A stretch of 64,000 nucleotides of DNA from Meandrina meandrites. Its lineage: Eukaryota; Cnidaria; Anthozoa; Scleractinia; Meandrinidae. The notes beneath the pieces were generated by a model. The model was not told the origin of the DNA and made no database searches. It worked only from the letters and a program-made list of their open reading frames with translations. Where the stretch lies: contig OY855913.1 in NCBI GenBank assembly GCA_963693305.1, positions 18,301,288 through 18,365,287 on the forward strand, given 5' to 3'. Position 1 is the first letter of the stretch. The number at the start of each line of letters is the position of its first letter. This document shows, piece after piece, positions 12,735 through 24,990 of this stretch. The position numbers and the translations under genes are program-made.

Positions 12735-12807
12735 TGATAGGATCATCGCTATTATAGTGAGACAATGTTATAAACATTACATATTATGATATAATTTAAT
12801 AATGTGT

Positions 12808-12813
12808 AATAAA
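12808..12813 (+). terminator. Candidate polyadenylation signal of hisG
   Basis: An AATAAA hexamer lies 74 nt after the hisG stop codon, in an AT-rich 3' region. The position suits a short 3' UTR. AT-rich DNA produces such hexamers by chance, so this is tentative. Confidence 0.45.
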
Positions 12814-12814
12814 A

Positions 12815-13550
12815 ATAACAATATTTTTAGCCACCCTTACCCTTATAGGAAAAAATTAACAGCTTGTTTAGTTAGTCTGGGTAACTCAAACTTGAGATCA
12901 TTAATTATTTGATTAAGATGTTTAAAGATTTTTCAAATGATATTATTGTAAACCTATTTACATTCACTGAAATCAAGTTTTGCATTTCAGAAAGCTTTAA
13001 TGCATTAAATTTACATAAAAACCATGAATGCTAGCCATAAAATTAAACACCAATTGAAAATTAATTTGCAAAATTTTAGTTTTTAATCTATATCTTAGAA
13101 TAATTATAATATTAATAATAGTCTATTTTAATACTCAAAAACAGAAACATTTCTCAAAAATAAGAAATGGTTAAATTCATTTTGTACATGTTGTTAATGC
13201 AACTTGTAATGTCCTTCATGGTAGCTTCTGATATACTCTATTGAGGAAATTTAAAGAAGTAATAGTATATACTATTAGGCTTGTTTGGAAGTTTTGGGTA
13301 TTTATAATGAAGGTATTGTACATACCTCTTGATAAAGTTGCATGTGCACATTTTCATATCACTGGATCCTTTGGGTATATGTAGATCTTGTGTAGTCATT
13401 TGTTCCGAAACTTCAGTACAGTGTACCTGCATGACAATTTCTTCACGGAATGTTGTTATCAGTAGTAAAGTAGACCTGGGCAAGGTACATGTAAAGTCTG
13501 AGAACAAGTCTAGTGGTCCATAAGAACAGATCGTATTCCAGTTCCTGTAG
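12815..13550. other. AT-rich intergenic stretch, nothing recognised
   Basis: No credible exon, RNA gene or structured repeat was seen between the hisG 3' end and the SINE-like unit. Confidence 0.5.
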
Positions 13551-13554
13551 AATT

Positions 13555-13745
13555 AAGTGACCATGGGTATTTCTTCCCCCTGGATGGGTTGTTAGTCCAT
13601 CGCAAGGTTACCCTCGACGCCTGGGTGGAGAGGGGCACTATGAGAGTGAAGTGTCTTGCTCATGAAAACAAGGCAGTGACCCGACAGCCAGGGCTTCAAC
13701 CTGGACCATGCACTAACCATTTGGCCACCACTCCTCCCATGCAGT
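13555..13745 (-). mobile_element. tRNA-derived SINE-like unit
   Basis: Read on the minus strand from 13737, the head has a pol III box A-like TGGCCAAATGG (13727-13717) and a box B-like GGTTGAAGCCC (13701-13691). Next come a GTCACTGCCTTG...GACACTTCACTCTC segment and a body with GTCGAGGGTAACCTTGCGAT, a layout common in invertebrate SINEs. The box B is imperfect (GGTTGA rather than GGTTCGA), so it is probably an old inactive copy. Confidence 0.55.
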
Positions 13746-15555
13746 TAGACAAATATCTTCTAGCTAGTTCATTCTGTTCTAGTCTCTTGACGTGTGCTTA
13801 ACAATAAAAAAACTACTGTAAGAGAAAGGAATTGATCACTTGAGAATTAAAATTTGCAAGACCCAAACTGTAATAAATATTGAAATGTTTACAGTTTGAG
13901 TGTTGTAATGCTTTTTGATTCTTCCTTCAAAGATCAACAAGAACAACATTCCATTTGAAATACTCATTTATTAGATTGTTCTAGTACGGTAATTATTAGT
14001 AATATAAACTACAATAAAGTATGTTAACATTATTCTCATTGTAACAGCCTTCTGAAACTATTCACAAAATGTCACACTTGTAAGCAAAACCAGAAAGTAG
14101 CATTCTCAAATATTTTAACGCTTGCTTGATTATCAACTCAGGCGAAGTTTATAAACGAAGGTATACCATTGAAGCAAATTGGAGGATTAAGACTAATGCT
14201 GAAAACATCAAGTGTGTTTCATCAAATTTCCAAACATCGAAAAGCGAGATCTATGAAAATGTGGTGTGCAGCAGGGTATTTTTGATGAACTTTGAGGTGT
14301 TTGGAAATGTGATAATGTTATGTCACCTTGGGTTTGCAGACGTTGTCTTTTAAAGTCATTGAACACGATGTAATATAGAAAATATGACTGTTTTATTTTC
14401 TAAAAAAATATGGTCTGGATCCACTGCCCCTGCTACCTTTACTCCCCTCTAACAGCTGCATGTGAATCCAAGAGTAATTTAATCCTGGTTTAAACAACCT
14501 TCAATAGATTAAAGCATGATTTTGTGACTACTTGGTTCTATAAGTAGTGAAGGGGCTAGTGAATCTTGCTAACTGAATCTTCATTTATTAATTTTTTTTT
14601 CATTTTCATTTTTCAATTTAACCAGTCTTGGAAGTATTAACTTGCAAATATTGAAAATGAGGCAAAGGGTAACTCGGAAATGGCCTATTCTACTGAATTA
14701 GTTACAGAAGCCAGATTTAATATCCGAGAAGCAAATGCCTTACTAGAAACCTGGTTGAAGCCTTCAATTGAGAACAGAACCTAACAAGAGTGACCTGTAT
14801 TAATAGTAAAATAACACCATATATAGGCATGGAATACATGCAGAGGGTATATGGCTTCATAGCCTATCAAACACATGTGAGTTTGATACTTTTAAATATA
14901 ATAATTGCTTATGATTACATTATAATTTAGAGCAGTTTTCACTTGACTGTCAAAAGTAATTCACACTTGCTTTGGTTTTGCATTACTATGGAATACATGC
15001 ATGCTGCTTAGGATTTCTTTTCTTTTGCTGCAACTGGCCTTACAATGTATGGTAAAGTAAACTGAATGTAATTAAAATAACACAAAAGTGCTAAGAAATG
15101 CACACAGAGTAGAGTGAGATGAGCACTGGCCAGAGGTCTGGGTACTGGCTGGGAGGCTGGACAACTGCTGATCCAGTGTGCAGGCCCAGGGCTCCTACCA
15201 CTGACAGAATAAACTGAAAAAGATTGGGAACAAGAAAATAACTTGTAAGCTGTAAATTAACTTTGCTTTCAGTCCAGGTCAGCTGCCTAATAACTGAGGG
15301 TGGGAGGGAAAGGACACAATGAATACCAAGCTCAAAATGTTAAATCTCCTTAATGATCACCATACGTTTCTTTAAATGCTAGTTGTGAGAATGTGGTGCT
15401 ACTTCATGACTATCCACAACTTGATAATTTTATTTATTCTCAACGGCTGTCTGCTTGACAGTGTCAATCAACAGTGTACTGACCAGCATTCATGTGTAAT
15501 ACTGTATATCAAACACGAGAGTTCAAAATACGATGCACAGCAGAGTATTTCTTAC

Positions 15556-15925
15556 GAACTTCAAGGTGTTTGGAAATGTGATGAAACACTCTCTTGAGTG
15601 CTTGATATGTCCTCTCAGTCCAGGCATTAAAAACAAAACATGCCGTATGATGAAAGTCAGTTACCACTCCCGCAAAGATCCATTTCTTTAACAGGGAAAT
15701 TATGCTAAGCATTATGATTGATGTTGGCCTTTTAAGATGAATACAATTCTTTATTGAGTTTAAGAGAACGATAAACTGTGTGTACAGCATATTTACCAAA
15801 GCTTGCTTTAGTGGCTTGGTGCTTCCCAGATCAAACACATGATAAGCAACAGCATTTAACAACATACAGGAAACGTGGGGTAGAGACAGACCGTCCTTCG
15901 CTAATTCAATAGTAAGGGCCACATG
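15556..15925 (-). CDS. Unassigned internal exon (about 123 codons)
   Basis: An open frame of 370 nt runs between a good acceptor (TTGGTTGTAG at about 15935-15926) and a good donor (GTAAGA from 15555). It starts at phase 0 and ends at phase 1. The peptide begins HVALTIELAKDGLSLPHVSC and is rich in Leu, His and hydrophobic helix-like stretches (for example PLKQALVNMLYTQFIVLL), which could suit an alpha-helical repeat protein. I do not recognise the family. Part of its 3' end is echoed near 14210-14340. Neighbouring exons could not be joined in phase, so the gene model is incomplete and a pseudogene is possible. Confidence 0.4.
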
Positions 15926-17043
15926 CTACAACCAAAAGAAGTTAATTAATAATTGTGTATGAACTAGGAAGGTAACACATATGTCTTGGGTTCAGATAAC
16001 AGTGTATAATAATTATCAGTCTTTCAGTCTGCACTTCCTTGGGGTGGGTACTTGGGTATTCCTGGAACCACACAATGTCTCTGCACGCATTGTAAGCCTA
16101 CAGTTACTTGACTGTTTAATTTGCGTTTGTGTTAAGGACAAACAATTACTTTTTTGGAGGGGGAGGGATGTAAAATCCTAAAAAAAATTATTTTGCTAAA
16201 AAAAGCCCAAATAAATTGTTCACAGGGATAAAAAAAATCGTCTGCAGGAAGATGCCATTGGAAAAAAATTGTTTGTCTTGGAAAAATTTTCATGTGGGTG
16301 CCCCACCTCCAACAAAATAATGGTGTATCCCTTATTTTCAGAAGAAATATTTAATGTCAATTTACCAACCTAAAAGTGGAGATCTAAGAACCACATGCAC
16401 TCCAATGGTTTGTAGTGTAGCAACAGACACACAGGACTAAAAAAGTGTTAGGAAGAGAAAAATTATTGAGTTTCAATCAGTGAAAATGTTTGGCTCAATG
16501 AAAACATATTATTTAATAATCAAATCTCCTTACAGCTGGATACTTGCACTCTTAGCTTAGGAACGCATTTAATAAGGGACTTCAATTTGACAGCTCAAAC
16601 ATGACATGTGTACACTTTCTTCCTAAACGGGAAGTATAGCTGAACTGCAACCTATAGCTTACAAGAGCCAAAACAATTAACACCATTACTCTTCATCAAT
16701 GTTTTTGGTTTTGCTGTTTTGTTTTTGGTATAATTTAATTTATACCCAATAAATAAATATTTATTGTATATTAAAAGCCTCATTTAGAAAACTAATAAAT
16801 TTATTAATAATTATAAATTACTAGTAAGTAATAAAAATGCAGGTGGAGCAAATTAATTGGAAAAATAATTTAATATCTCCTGGCATGAGTACAACTTTCC
16901 ATTACAACCATTTAAGTATGCCTTAAAACAAAAGTGAATGTTCAGTTAATTGGCCAAGTTGTAATGTTCTAGTTGTCTTATTTTGATAGTTACTTCAAAC
17001 AGACCTCTTGCAAATGGAAACAGTCTGTGGAGAACTTGTAAAA

Positions 17044-17130
17044 TCAAAATGATCTATTGTTGGATTCTTTGACCATGATCAATGAGAACAAGTCCAGGAT
17101 AGAATAATATAGTGGCTGCAATTCAAGAAC
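17044..17130 (-). pseudogene. Exon-like fragment, possibly disrupted
   Basis: After an acceptor ending CTCAG, the minus strand encodes VLELQPLYYSILDLFSLIMV and then KESNNRSF before a TGA. Beyond the stop the same frame continues as FYKFSTDCFHLQEVCLK, suggesting either a real exon with a nonsense change or chance. It could belong with 15556-15925, but no phase-compatible join was found. Confidence 0.22.
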
Positions 17131-19176
17131 CTGAGAAATACATGTCCACAAAAAATAATTGATTATTTGATAAATGTGTGATAAATAGATGACCATTGAA
17201 AGAAAACACGATATAAAGATGATCCATTGATTAACATGCATGATAGTGCCAGGCTTTTAGCCAGGATTTAAAAGGTGGGTGTCTAAAATTTTTATAAGGC
17301 CTGACTCTGTCCCCATAGGAGGGCCTGATGAGGAGCATGCAAGGTGTTTTTCTGCAGTTATGAGTGCAAATTAGGTATCTAAAGATTTCCAAATTTCCTG
17401 AAAAAAAACTCTGTACACTGAGTTATTCATATAAATTTTCTCTGAAAAGTGGCCGTCCATAGGAATGAGGAATCCTGGACTCCCACCTGGCTAAATGCCT
17501 GCATGATAGGGATCAACAGTCCATAACTAAAGAATGATATAAAAGTCATTATACCGCACAAGTGAATAGTGCTTTCCACGAGCGCTGATTGGTTAACTCG
17601 GAGGTGATTGGCAAAGTACTATTCACCTCCACTGCGGTGAATAATTGTTAATTAAATCGGGTTTCCAGTGGGCCACCAAAATCTTTGATGTATTAAAAGG
17701 GTTCTTAAATTAACAAGAAAACGATTGACTGTTAAAGCTTTTCTCCCCCAAAGTGGCCATAGGTAGTAATGACAGGATTACTTTGTAAAAAGTTCACAAT
17801 AATTTGACCTTATTAAAGCTGGTTTCCTTCCCAAGGAGACAAAACAAAATATAAAGACTGCAGGAATGTTCACCGGTATGTCGGCAATAAGAACTGTGAA
17901 AGAAATAAAAATATTATTATTACCAAGTTCCAGTAGCTACTAGTGAAAGTCAGCTGTTCAGCTTATTAAATGGTAAATAAAAATATTTAAAAAAAAATGC
18001 CAGATTAGTGTACCTGTGTATCTCACAAACAGCTTATGTTAACCCGGAATCCGGAATACGCAACCGGAACCGGAATCTGGAATCCGGAATCTGGAGAACA
18101 AAATGGGAAAGACCAAAGAAAAAAATACGGTCTGAAAGGGGTGGTCCCTGAAAATAATTATACTTTTAAGTGTTGTAATGAGGGCTTCTGTAACGGGTTA
18201 AAATCTTGCCAGAATGCCCAAAATAACATTCTTGAGGTTCTGAAAATTTGAATTTTCCGAGGGGAGCATGCCCCCGGACCCCTACTTTGTTATGTACAAA
18301 ACGTTATAAACTCAACCCAGCAGCAGTATTGGTTATAAATGCAGTCAACCCATACAAACGGCATCCACAATAAACAGTCAAGCCAATCCCCCCAGTCAGC
18401 TATTTGGGGGGATGTAGTTTGTCCATTATTATGACTGAAGAACTGATACATTATTTGGTCATAAGGCTTGATATATTTTAATTTCACTTGATTATTGTTT
18501 TTCTTTCTTTTTTTTTTGAGAAATTTCCAATGAAGAAGGGGGAAGCATTATATATAACAGTGACTATCGCCCCCTCCCCTCAAAAAAAAAAAATCGGGAA
18601 AGGAGCGTCTGTGATTTGCCATTGATAATCGTGTTCCAGACCACGTGACTTTTTCTGGAATGTTTGGAAAATGATCTGATTGGCTCTTCAATCAAAACGT
18701 GTTTTGATTGGCTTTAATTTTCCTGGGCGAGATTTCAAATCTACATTTGAATCATGTGGTACCGGAACGTAACACAACGAACAACTGTCAAGGGAAGTAA
18801 AACCTAAACATTGAGCTCAACAGACAAAACGCTCGATCACATGCAAGCTAGAAGCATAACCTTGACAACACAGAATGTCTCTCTAAAACCAACCTTTTAG
18901 CTTTCTCGAAGTAAAGCTACAACACTCTCTGGCGGAGTCAGACAAAGATAAATAAGTCATCCGTGATATGATCAATACAGCGCGGCGTCATAAATATTCT
19001 AAAATGCAAGTAATCAACATTTTTACAGAATATTTCAGACCTTGTCCTTCCAGAGTGAACACTTTGAGAGCTGAAAGCATGGGATGGGCTATTTACCGAC
19101 TAGAGGTTGAGTTGAGTTTGAGTTGAGATTAAGATTGAGTTACCATTTTTACTAAAAAAAAAGTGTTTAATTTAAG

Positions 19177-19823
19177 GGGGAAGACTCTTAACTACAGATC
19201 TGGAGCAGTTGCTAAGGAATAGCTGAAGACTGCATTTTGAAGCAAGCGATTTTGAAGCTTTTTGTAACGCTAAATGGTGAATTTTGTTTGGGGTACACCT
19301 GCTTTAAAAAATATAAGATTGCGCGTGCGAAACTAATGCCAGTCCCAAACCGCGCGTTAGAATTTAAAATCCCTAAAACTCCACGGAAACAAGGTAAAGT
19401 TCCGATTTCTCTTACGAATCAGAGATAACATGACCGTCTTAACAATCTGACGTATGCTTTTACCGTTTACACGAAAAAAGGAAACGCTACTGATGAAAGT
19501 CTGTAAATATGAGTGTTTATTACGCCATAACTCTTATAATAATGCGAATTTCACAAAAACGATACGTCACATTACGCATGTGGGCGTTCTTTATCTATTG
19601 ACACTCATTTTAATTTTAAAATCTATCCGCTGTTTGAGTTTTAGGGTTTATTCTGTTCTGGTCACATGACGCGTTAAATATGACCGTGACCTGAAACTCT
19701 TGGAGGAATATTCAATAGAACAAACTCGTGCAAAAAGCTTATCTGTATGATGTTTTGTTTCCAAAATATAGCAATTAGAAACCTGCCTTAGAAACAAATT
19801 GGTAGTTAAGAGTCACCCCCCTT
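19177..19823. mobile_element. MITE nested in the left arm of the outer element
   Basis: Inverted ends AGGGGGAAGACTCTTAACTA and (reverse complement of the right) AGGGGGGTGACTCTTAACTA. It interrupts the sequence TTTAATTTAAG/GCGAATCAC, which is uninterrupted in the right arm of the host element. A TTAA-type duplication is possible (TTAA left, TTAT right). Confidence 0.65.
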
Positions 19824-20648
19824 ATTGCGAATCACTTTTTACGACTAAATAAGTAGGTAATTTAACATTATAAGGCAGGAAAACTGATACTTTGTATTTT
19901 AGCGGAGCTCCTGCGCGCGAAGCGCGCCAGCGGAGCACCATGGGTAAGGATTTTTGGTAAACCCATGAGGCCTAGAAAATTTGGTGCGTACGCCCGTCCG
20001 CACGCCCGCGTCTACAGACTCGTGGGGAGGGGGAGGGGAGTCCCAAGGCAGCCCGACCGTGGGTGGGGGGAGGAGAATAGGCTGAGGGAGATGGGAGCAG
20101 ATAAATGCCATTTCTACTAAACAGGGCTTACAACTTTGACATCCATGTTATGGTCAATTGACAGCTCTCAAAAGAAGATATTCGCTGACCAGTATCACGT
20201 GGTCGTATCGCGGGCAAACATGTGGAGCTCATCGAGGTCACTTGTTTTTGTGAAGTTGACCGCTGACCAGATGATGGTTTTCTAGTTAATCGCGGGCTCA
20301 AGTCCTAGTTTTTTTACAGTTTTTTGATCATCGCGTTAAAAGTTAATAACCGAGGAGCTCAGCTTTTATTCTTGGCTATATCCAGTTTTTTCTCATGTTA
20401 AAAAAAATGATCTGGACATTTCATTTCAACTTAAACGAAGTTATTGTATGAAAAGGCGGTAAACTCGTTTGCGCGTTGTTCACTGCTAAATGGAAAGACG
20501 GGAAGAAAGCGTGCTGGAGGACATAGATTTTCGTGAATATTTCTCGCTTTATTTACTTATCTACAGCATGGAAACTTATGCCAAGTGATTTAGGATAACT
20601 TCTTAACGGGAAGATCCGAAATAGTTGTTGACCTGAACATGATATATC

Positions 20649-21257
20649 TATGGTGGCCCATCAGTGCCATAGTATTTTATGCTGTATTTTAACATTTTTT
20701 CTCTTTGTAAGAGTACGCAAACTCCAAGCATACATTAGATATTTTTTGGAAACAAAGTCCAAAACCTCATCCCTCTTCAGTGCCTGCTTCACGTATCCTT
20801 CCAAGTCCCGCTTAAGCTCTTCATCACATTTCCACGTATCGTTTCTTATCCACGCCGCCATGTTGTTTAAGGCCAAGAGCCTGGTGACTACTCCTTCTCA
20901 ATGCATCATGGGCTATGGCACTCCTAGGCCATGGCTGTTTTTTTTTTTTCGCTATGGCACTGCTGGGCCATGGCTGTTTTTTTTTTTTTTTTTTTTTTTT
21001 TTTGCTATGGCACTGCTAGGCCATGGCTGTTTTTTTTTTTTTTTTTTTTTTTTTTTGCTATGGCACTGCTAGGCCATGGCTGGTTTTTTTTTTTTTTTTT
21101 TTTTGTTAATGCTATAAAACAAAACAATAAAAAAAAAACAATAAAAAAAGTAAAAAATAAACCAAATATTGAAAAATAAAAAAGAAAAAATTATTAAAAA
21201 AAGAGAAAAAATGTTAAAATACAGCATAAAATACTATGGCACTGATGGGCCACCATA
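20649..21257. mobile_element. Foldback element with perfect arms of about 58 bp and long T tracts
   Basis: The terminal arms begin TATGGTGGCCCATCAGTGCC and pair without visible mismatch over about 58 nt. TATATC flanks both sides (6 bp). Between about 20913 and 21105 lie four tandem units reading CTATGGCACTGCTRGGCCAT followed by T tracts of roughly 13-27. That core is the inner end of the terminal repeat, so the array arose from the terminus. Confidence 0.7.
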
Positions 21258-22318
21258 TATATCAGAATACGAGTCAAAAACAGCGAGAGTTGAAGCCCTC
21301 AAATTATGTATATGTCCGTGGTGTGAGATCAATTTAATTAATTACCAACATTGGACGAAACTACCGTTTTCGTTGCTTGGTCTCCGATGTTATTTGGCTG
21401 GTTTGAAAGCTTTGCCCTGCAGAATTTACAAGCCTTCTCAAAATATGAGGTAACAATCGTAAATGTAAACATTTTGTTATGAGAATCTGTTTATACTTCA
21501 TTTATGTGCGAATTCGATGTTGTGTCGGTTTTCAGATCTTCCCGTCAATTTATATAAGCTTAAATTTCGTTAAAACGGCTGCTTTAAAACCTCTTAGAAT
21601 TAATCACTTTTTTACACTTTTGCCTATTAAAGGTTTCGTTTTAAATATTGTGGGTTTTTTTAGTTAGTGGAGTTAACTGTGAGATTCATCGTTGGATTTT
21701 GAAAAGAATATTCAATTATTGAGCTACACGGATCAAAAACATGATTTCGCGCGCTGCATCCCACAAACAAATCAAAGCAAAAAACGAGTAAACCTTCGGC
21801 AACGATACTTTACACCAACGATTAAACGATTTATTATCCAACAGCTCTATTTCACTCGCTTGCATTTTTGTCATTTTGGTGAGCGTGTTGAAATCTCCTA
21901 CCCGTGATAAAATTTTAGATTCATAAACTAGTATTTACGCCTGTTTTTATATTGCGAGTTGCCTGTGGCTGGGTGAGTGAGTTCAGACTTTTCCCAACGT
22001 ACATTTGCCTGTTAGAAACGAAGGGAATTCATTCACTTCTCTGCATAAAATTCTCTTGGGTATTTAGCAATGTGTACGATAAAACATGCAGCGTAGTAAT
22101 CATGCAACCAAACCAAGATGGTACAAAATTACATTGTAAGCTTATTAGACAGCGACCACCACTTCGTAAATCACAATCTGTCACAATTCTTACACAAAAA
22201 ACTGCTTAAAAATGACTTAACCCGGCTCCCAATGAATTTACTGAGTTAGTTTTTCCGCTGTGATTTTCTTTGTTGTGGCGTGAGTTCATTTTGTTTAGCC
22301 GCGAGTTCACTTTGTTCA

Positions 22319-22576
22319 CGGGGGGTGACAACTCTAACAAACGCTGTTTGAGCAATACTAGGTCTTAACCTAAGTCGTCCCGGAAATTTGGAACATCGTC
22401 CCGAATTTTTGGGATACATTCCCGGAAAATTTTAGAATTCCCCGCATTGTCCCGGAATTATCGTGTGTTTCCCGGAAAAAATTGCCAAGTGTCCCGATTC
22501 CCGGAAAAATCTCCAGATTCCCGGAACAATTTTAGCTATGTCCCGAAACAGCGTTTGTTAGAGTTGTCACCCCCCG
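22319..22576. mobile_element. 258-bp MITE with perfect TIRs and 8-bp target duplication
   Basis: Perfect 31-bp inverted termini begin CGGGGGGTGACAACTCTAAC. They are flanked by TTTGTTCA at 22311-22318 and 22577-22584. The 8-bp duplication is compatible with the hAT group, though the CGGGG end is not the usual CAGGG. The interior is a run of TCCCGGAA-like motifs spaced 15-30 bp apart. Confidence 0.88.
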
Positions 22577-23929
22577 TTTGTTCAGTGCCTTGAGTTGATC
22601 TTTTTGCCTTGAGTTGAACTTTTTGCCTTGACTGTTTTGAAGTAAATCAAAACAAATTTCTTCGCCTTCATCAAGGTCCTTTATACATTGAATAGCCCTT
22701 AGAGTTATGAAAAGTCTTTACACTAAAATTTGATGTGTGCGCCTACGTGCGTACGTGCATGAGGAACCCAATAAAGTGCAGCGACATGTACCTATATTTT
22801 GGGAAACAGTGCAAACTCGAGCAAAAGAATAATAAATAGGAGCTCCGCTTTTTGGCCTGCCTAAATCTATATATTAGCGAATTGTGTTATCCTCATTCTG
22901 TGGGGAATTGTAGCTTAACACTACGAGCCAACCGCAAGCCCGAGTCAACCTCGACTCATGAGTCAACCTCGAGTCAAGCCAGAAATGTTTTTTTTTGTAG
23001 GAAAAGAAAATATAGAATTGTTACATGGTAACAGACAAAAATTTTTGCTTTTATGACATTGCCAGTTTGAATTTCATTTTCGCTTTTCATAGCAAGACGT
23101 CATTAATTCCCTTGTTTCATGACTTGTAACCCTCAGCCGGTAGCCTTTGTATCGTCTGCGAAGATTTGCCTGTTTAATAGGATCCCGTGTCCATTTCATA
23201 ATATATATTTTTTTATACATTCATGATTTTTTCCTACAATATATATTCAAATATTTTTTCCTACCAAGAAAAACATTTTTGGCTTGACTCGGGCTCCGAG
23301 GTGGCTAAAACAGCGCACAATGAGGATAACATAATTCTCTAAAATACAAAAGTATCAGTTTTCCTGCCTTATAATGTTAAATTATCTACTTATTTGGTCG
23401 TAAAAAGTGATTGGCATCTTAATTTAAATGGAAAACGGTAACTCAATCTTAACTCAATTGTAACTCAAACTCAACTCAACCAGGCTAACTCGGCCATTAT
23501 CTCCAGCTTTCCTGCTTTATAATGTTAAATTATCTACTTATTTGGTCGTAAAAAGTGATTCGCATCTTAAATTAAACACTTGGTAAAAGCAAATGAAAAA
23601 CGGTAACTCAATCTTAACTCAACTCAAACTCAACTCAACCCCTACTCGGTCATTATCTTATCTGGGCAGTTTCCTCGCAACACACAATCTCTGCACTTAT
23701 GTTGTTCATTACAAGGATTTCCGGTGTATGGCTTTGAGTTATGTTTTCAAATTTGTAGTAAGAAAAATTGGCGGCAAGCAGGAAACAGTCCACGTGTAAA
23801 TTAAATCGCAGCGACGATCGACTAGACTGAACACGGCGCAAAGAAATGATCGCGTTCTCTTGCCAGTTACTGCGGCACGTTATCGTAATGATTACTAAAG
23901 ATTAAAATGTTTTAAGTGTCACGCATGCG

Positions 23930-24145
23930 CGTAAACTAGTCAACATTGTTTCCATGGTGGCTAAACTGGGCAACCTATGTTTCGGAAGCAAAATTTGTGT
24001 CCGGGAAACAAAAATGTTTTTGAATTCAATCAGAAATATTTTTTGTTGCCGTGACGCAACATACGTTTCCCGCGTGGCTAAATTGAAACTGGGTAACATA
24101 ATAATTGCGTCCGCAACAATGTTTCCTAGTTTAGCCAGGCCTTAA
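23930..24145. repeat. Degenerate repeat with GGCTAAACTGGG motifs
   Basis: The motifs GTTTCCATGGTGGCTAAACT, GTTTCCCGCGTGGCTAAATT and, inverted, TAGTTTAGCCAGGCCTTAAG recur. It looks like a decayed foldback element; the ends are not defined. Confidence 0.35.
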
Positions 24146-24825
24146 GTTTGGTTTTGACTTGCTAAAAATGCTGCTCTGCGAAATATTGATGACAATGTAC
24201 TGAAACAAAAAAGGGTTTCAATGTTGTCCGCCCCGTTACAAAGCAAGACAAATGTGTTTTTTTTCAATGCTCTTTTATTCCATGTTATTATTGCCCTATT
24301 AATAAATTGTTTTCCCCGACATTGATCCCTGCTATACTGAGCTATCTCGGCTCTCCTTATTCCCTCAGGTTATTTTGTGTAAAAACCCTCAACTTGTACT
24401 GGGCATATGATTGACCTGTCGAGACAGAAGACAAAAAACACTTATTATTAGTGAAATTATGTAAATTTTCAATTACTAGCTTTCATATCAACTCCTGCAA
24501 AGAAACCATCAAAAACAGATTCAAAACAGTTCAAGGTGTTTATCATGTCTCCACCGTTAAATTCCCAATAGGATAAACAACAAGTTTCGCCTTTCTCAGT
24601 CACGGGAACAATAAGTCACCTACTTAATCTTGCTGGACCACCATATTCTCATAACCGAAATGGAAACAAACATTTTATTATATAAACTACAGTGTGTTAT
24701 AGGGATTTTGGCCACTGAGAAATGTCGTATCAGAACACATGTGTTCTGATATCGTATCAAACACATGTGTCCTGATATGACCTTTGGAATATTCATCTTT
24801 TGAAAGAATTGGGCTAAATTTATAT

Positions 24826-24990
24826 AATAAATAGATAATACATGGGAGTTTGGAGATATGAAATTGATCTTCTCGTGTTCAATCTTGATATCTCACTCGT
24901 TCGCTGCGCTCACTCGTGAGATATCGAGTTGAACACTCGAAGATAAATTTCAAATCTCCGCGCGCCCATGTATTATTCTCTATAAAATAT
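24826..24990. mobile_element. Short foldback element with a 39-bp palindrome
   Basis: The arms carry AATACATGGG...GGAGATNTGAAATT...TTCTCGTGTTCAA. The centre, 24887-24925, is a palindrome built on GATATCTCACTCGTTCGCTG. Such a CGCTGCGCTCACTCG core is a common cnidarian repeat in my recollection. Confidence 0.6.

Larger units (their letters stand above)
19903..22869. mobile_element. Insertion of about 3 kb nested in the outer element
   Basis: It separates GTATTTTAG from CGAATTGTGTTATCCTCATT, which are adjacent in the other arm of the host element. Near-identical octamers TATTTTAG (19895-19902) and TATATTAG (22870-22877) may be the target duplication. Near its ends are inverted copies of GCGGAGCTCCT (19902-19912 and about 22839). 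Two smaller elements sit inside. No transposase was recognised. The boundaries are inferred from the paired arm. Confidence 0.5.
19096..23650. mobile_element. Outer foldback transposon holding other insertions
   Basis: The left arm starts CCGACTAGAGGTTGAGTTGA and the right arm (reverse complement, ending at 23650) ACCGAGTAGGGGTTGAGTTG. Both continue through AAGATTGAGTTACC, AAGTGTTTAATTTAAG, CGAATCACTTTTTACGAC, AACATTATAAGGCAGG and GTTATCCTCATT to GAGTCAAGCC near the centre (22980-23285). The left arm is split by two insertions (19177-19823 and about 19903-22869), while the right arm is nearly continuous. The right tip carries a partial tandem duplication of about 130 bp (23385-23600). The original element was probably about 0.9-1 kb. 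Confidence 0.72.

Noticed and set aside
15105..15225. Minus-strand frame VVGALGLHTGSAVVQ after a possible acceptor
   Set aside because: Protein-like, but no donor or phase-compatible neighbour could be found; too weak to list.
18036..18251. 71-codon ORF rich in GGAATCCGGAA-encoded residues
   Set aside because: Derived from a short degenerate tandem repeat; no gene support.
20650..21179. ORFs with long poly-Phe tracts
   Set aside because: Artefacts of T tracts within a transposon.
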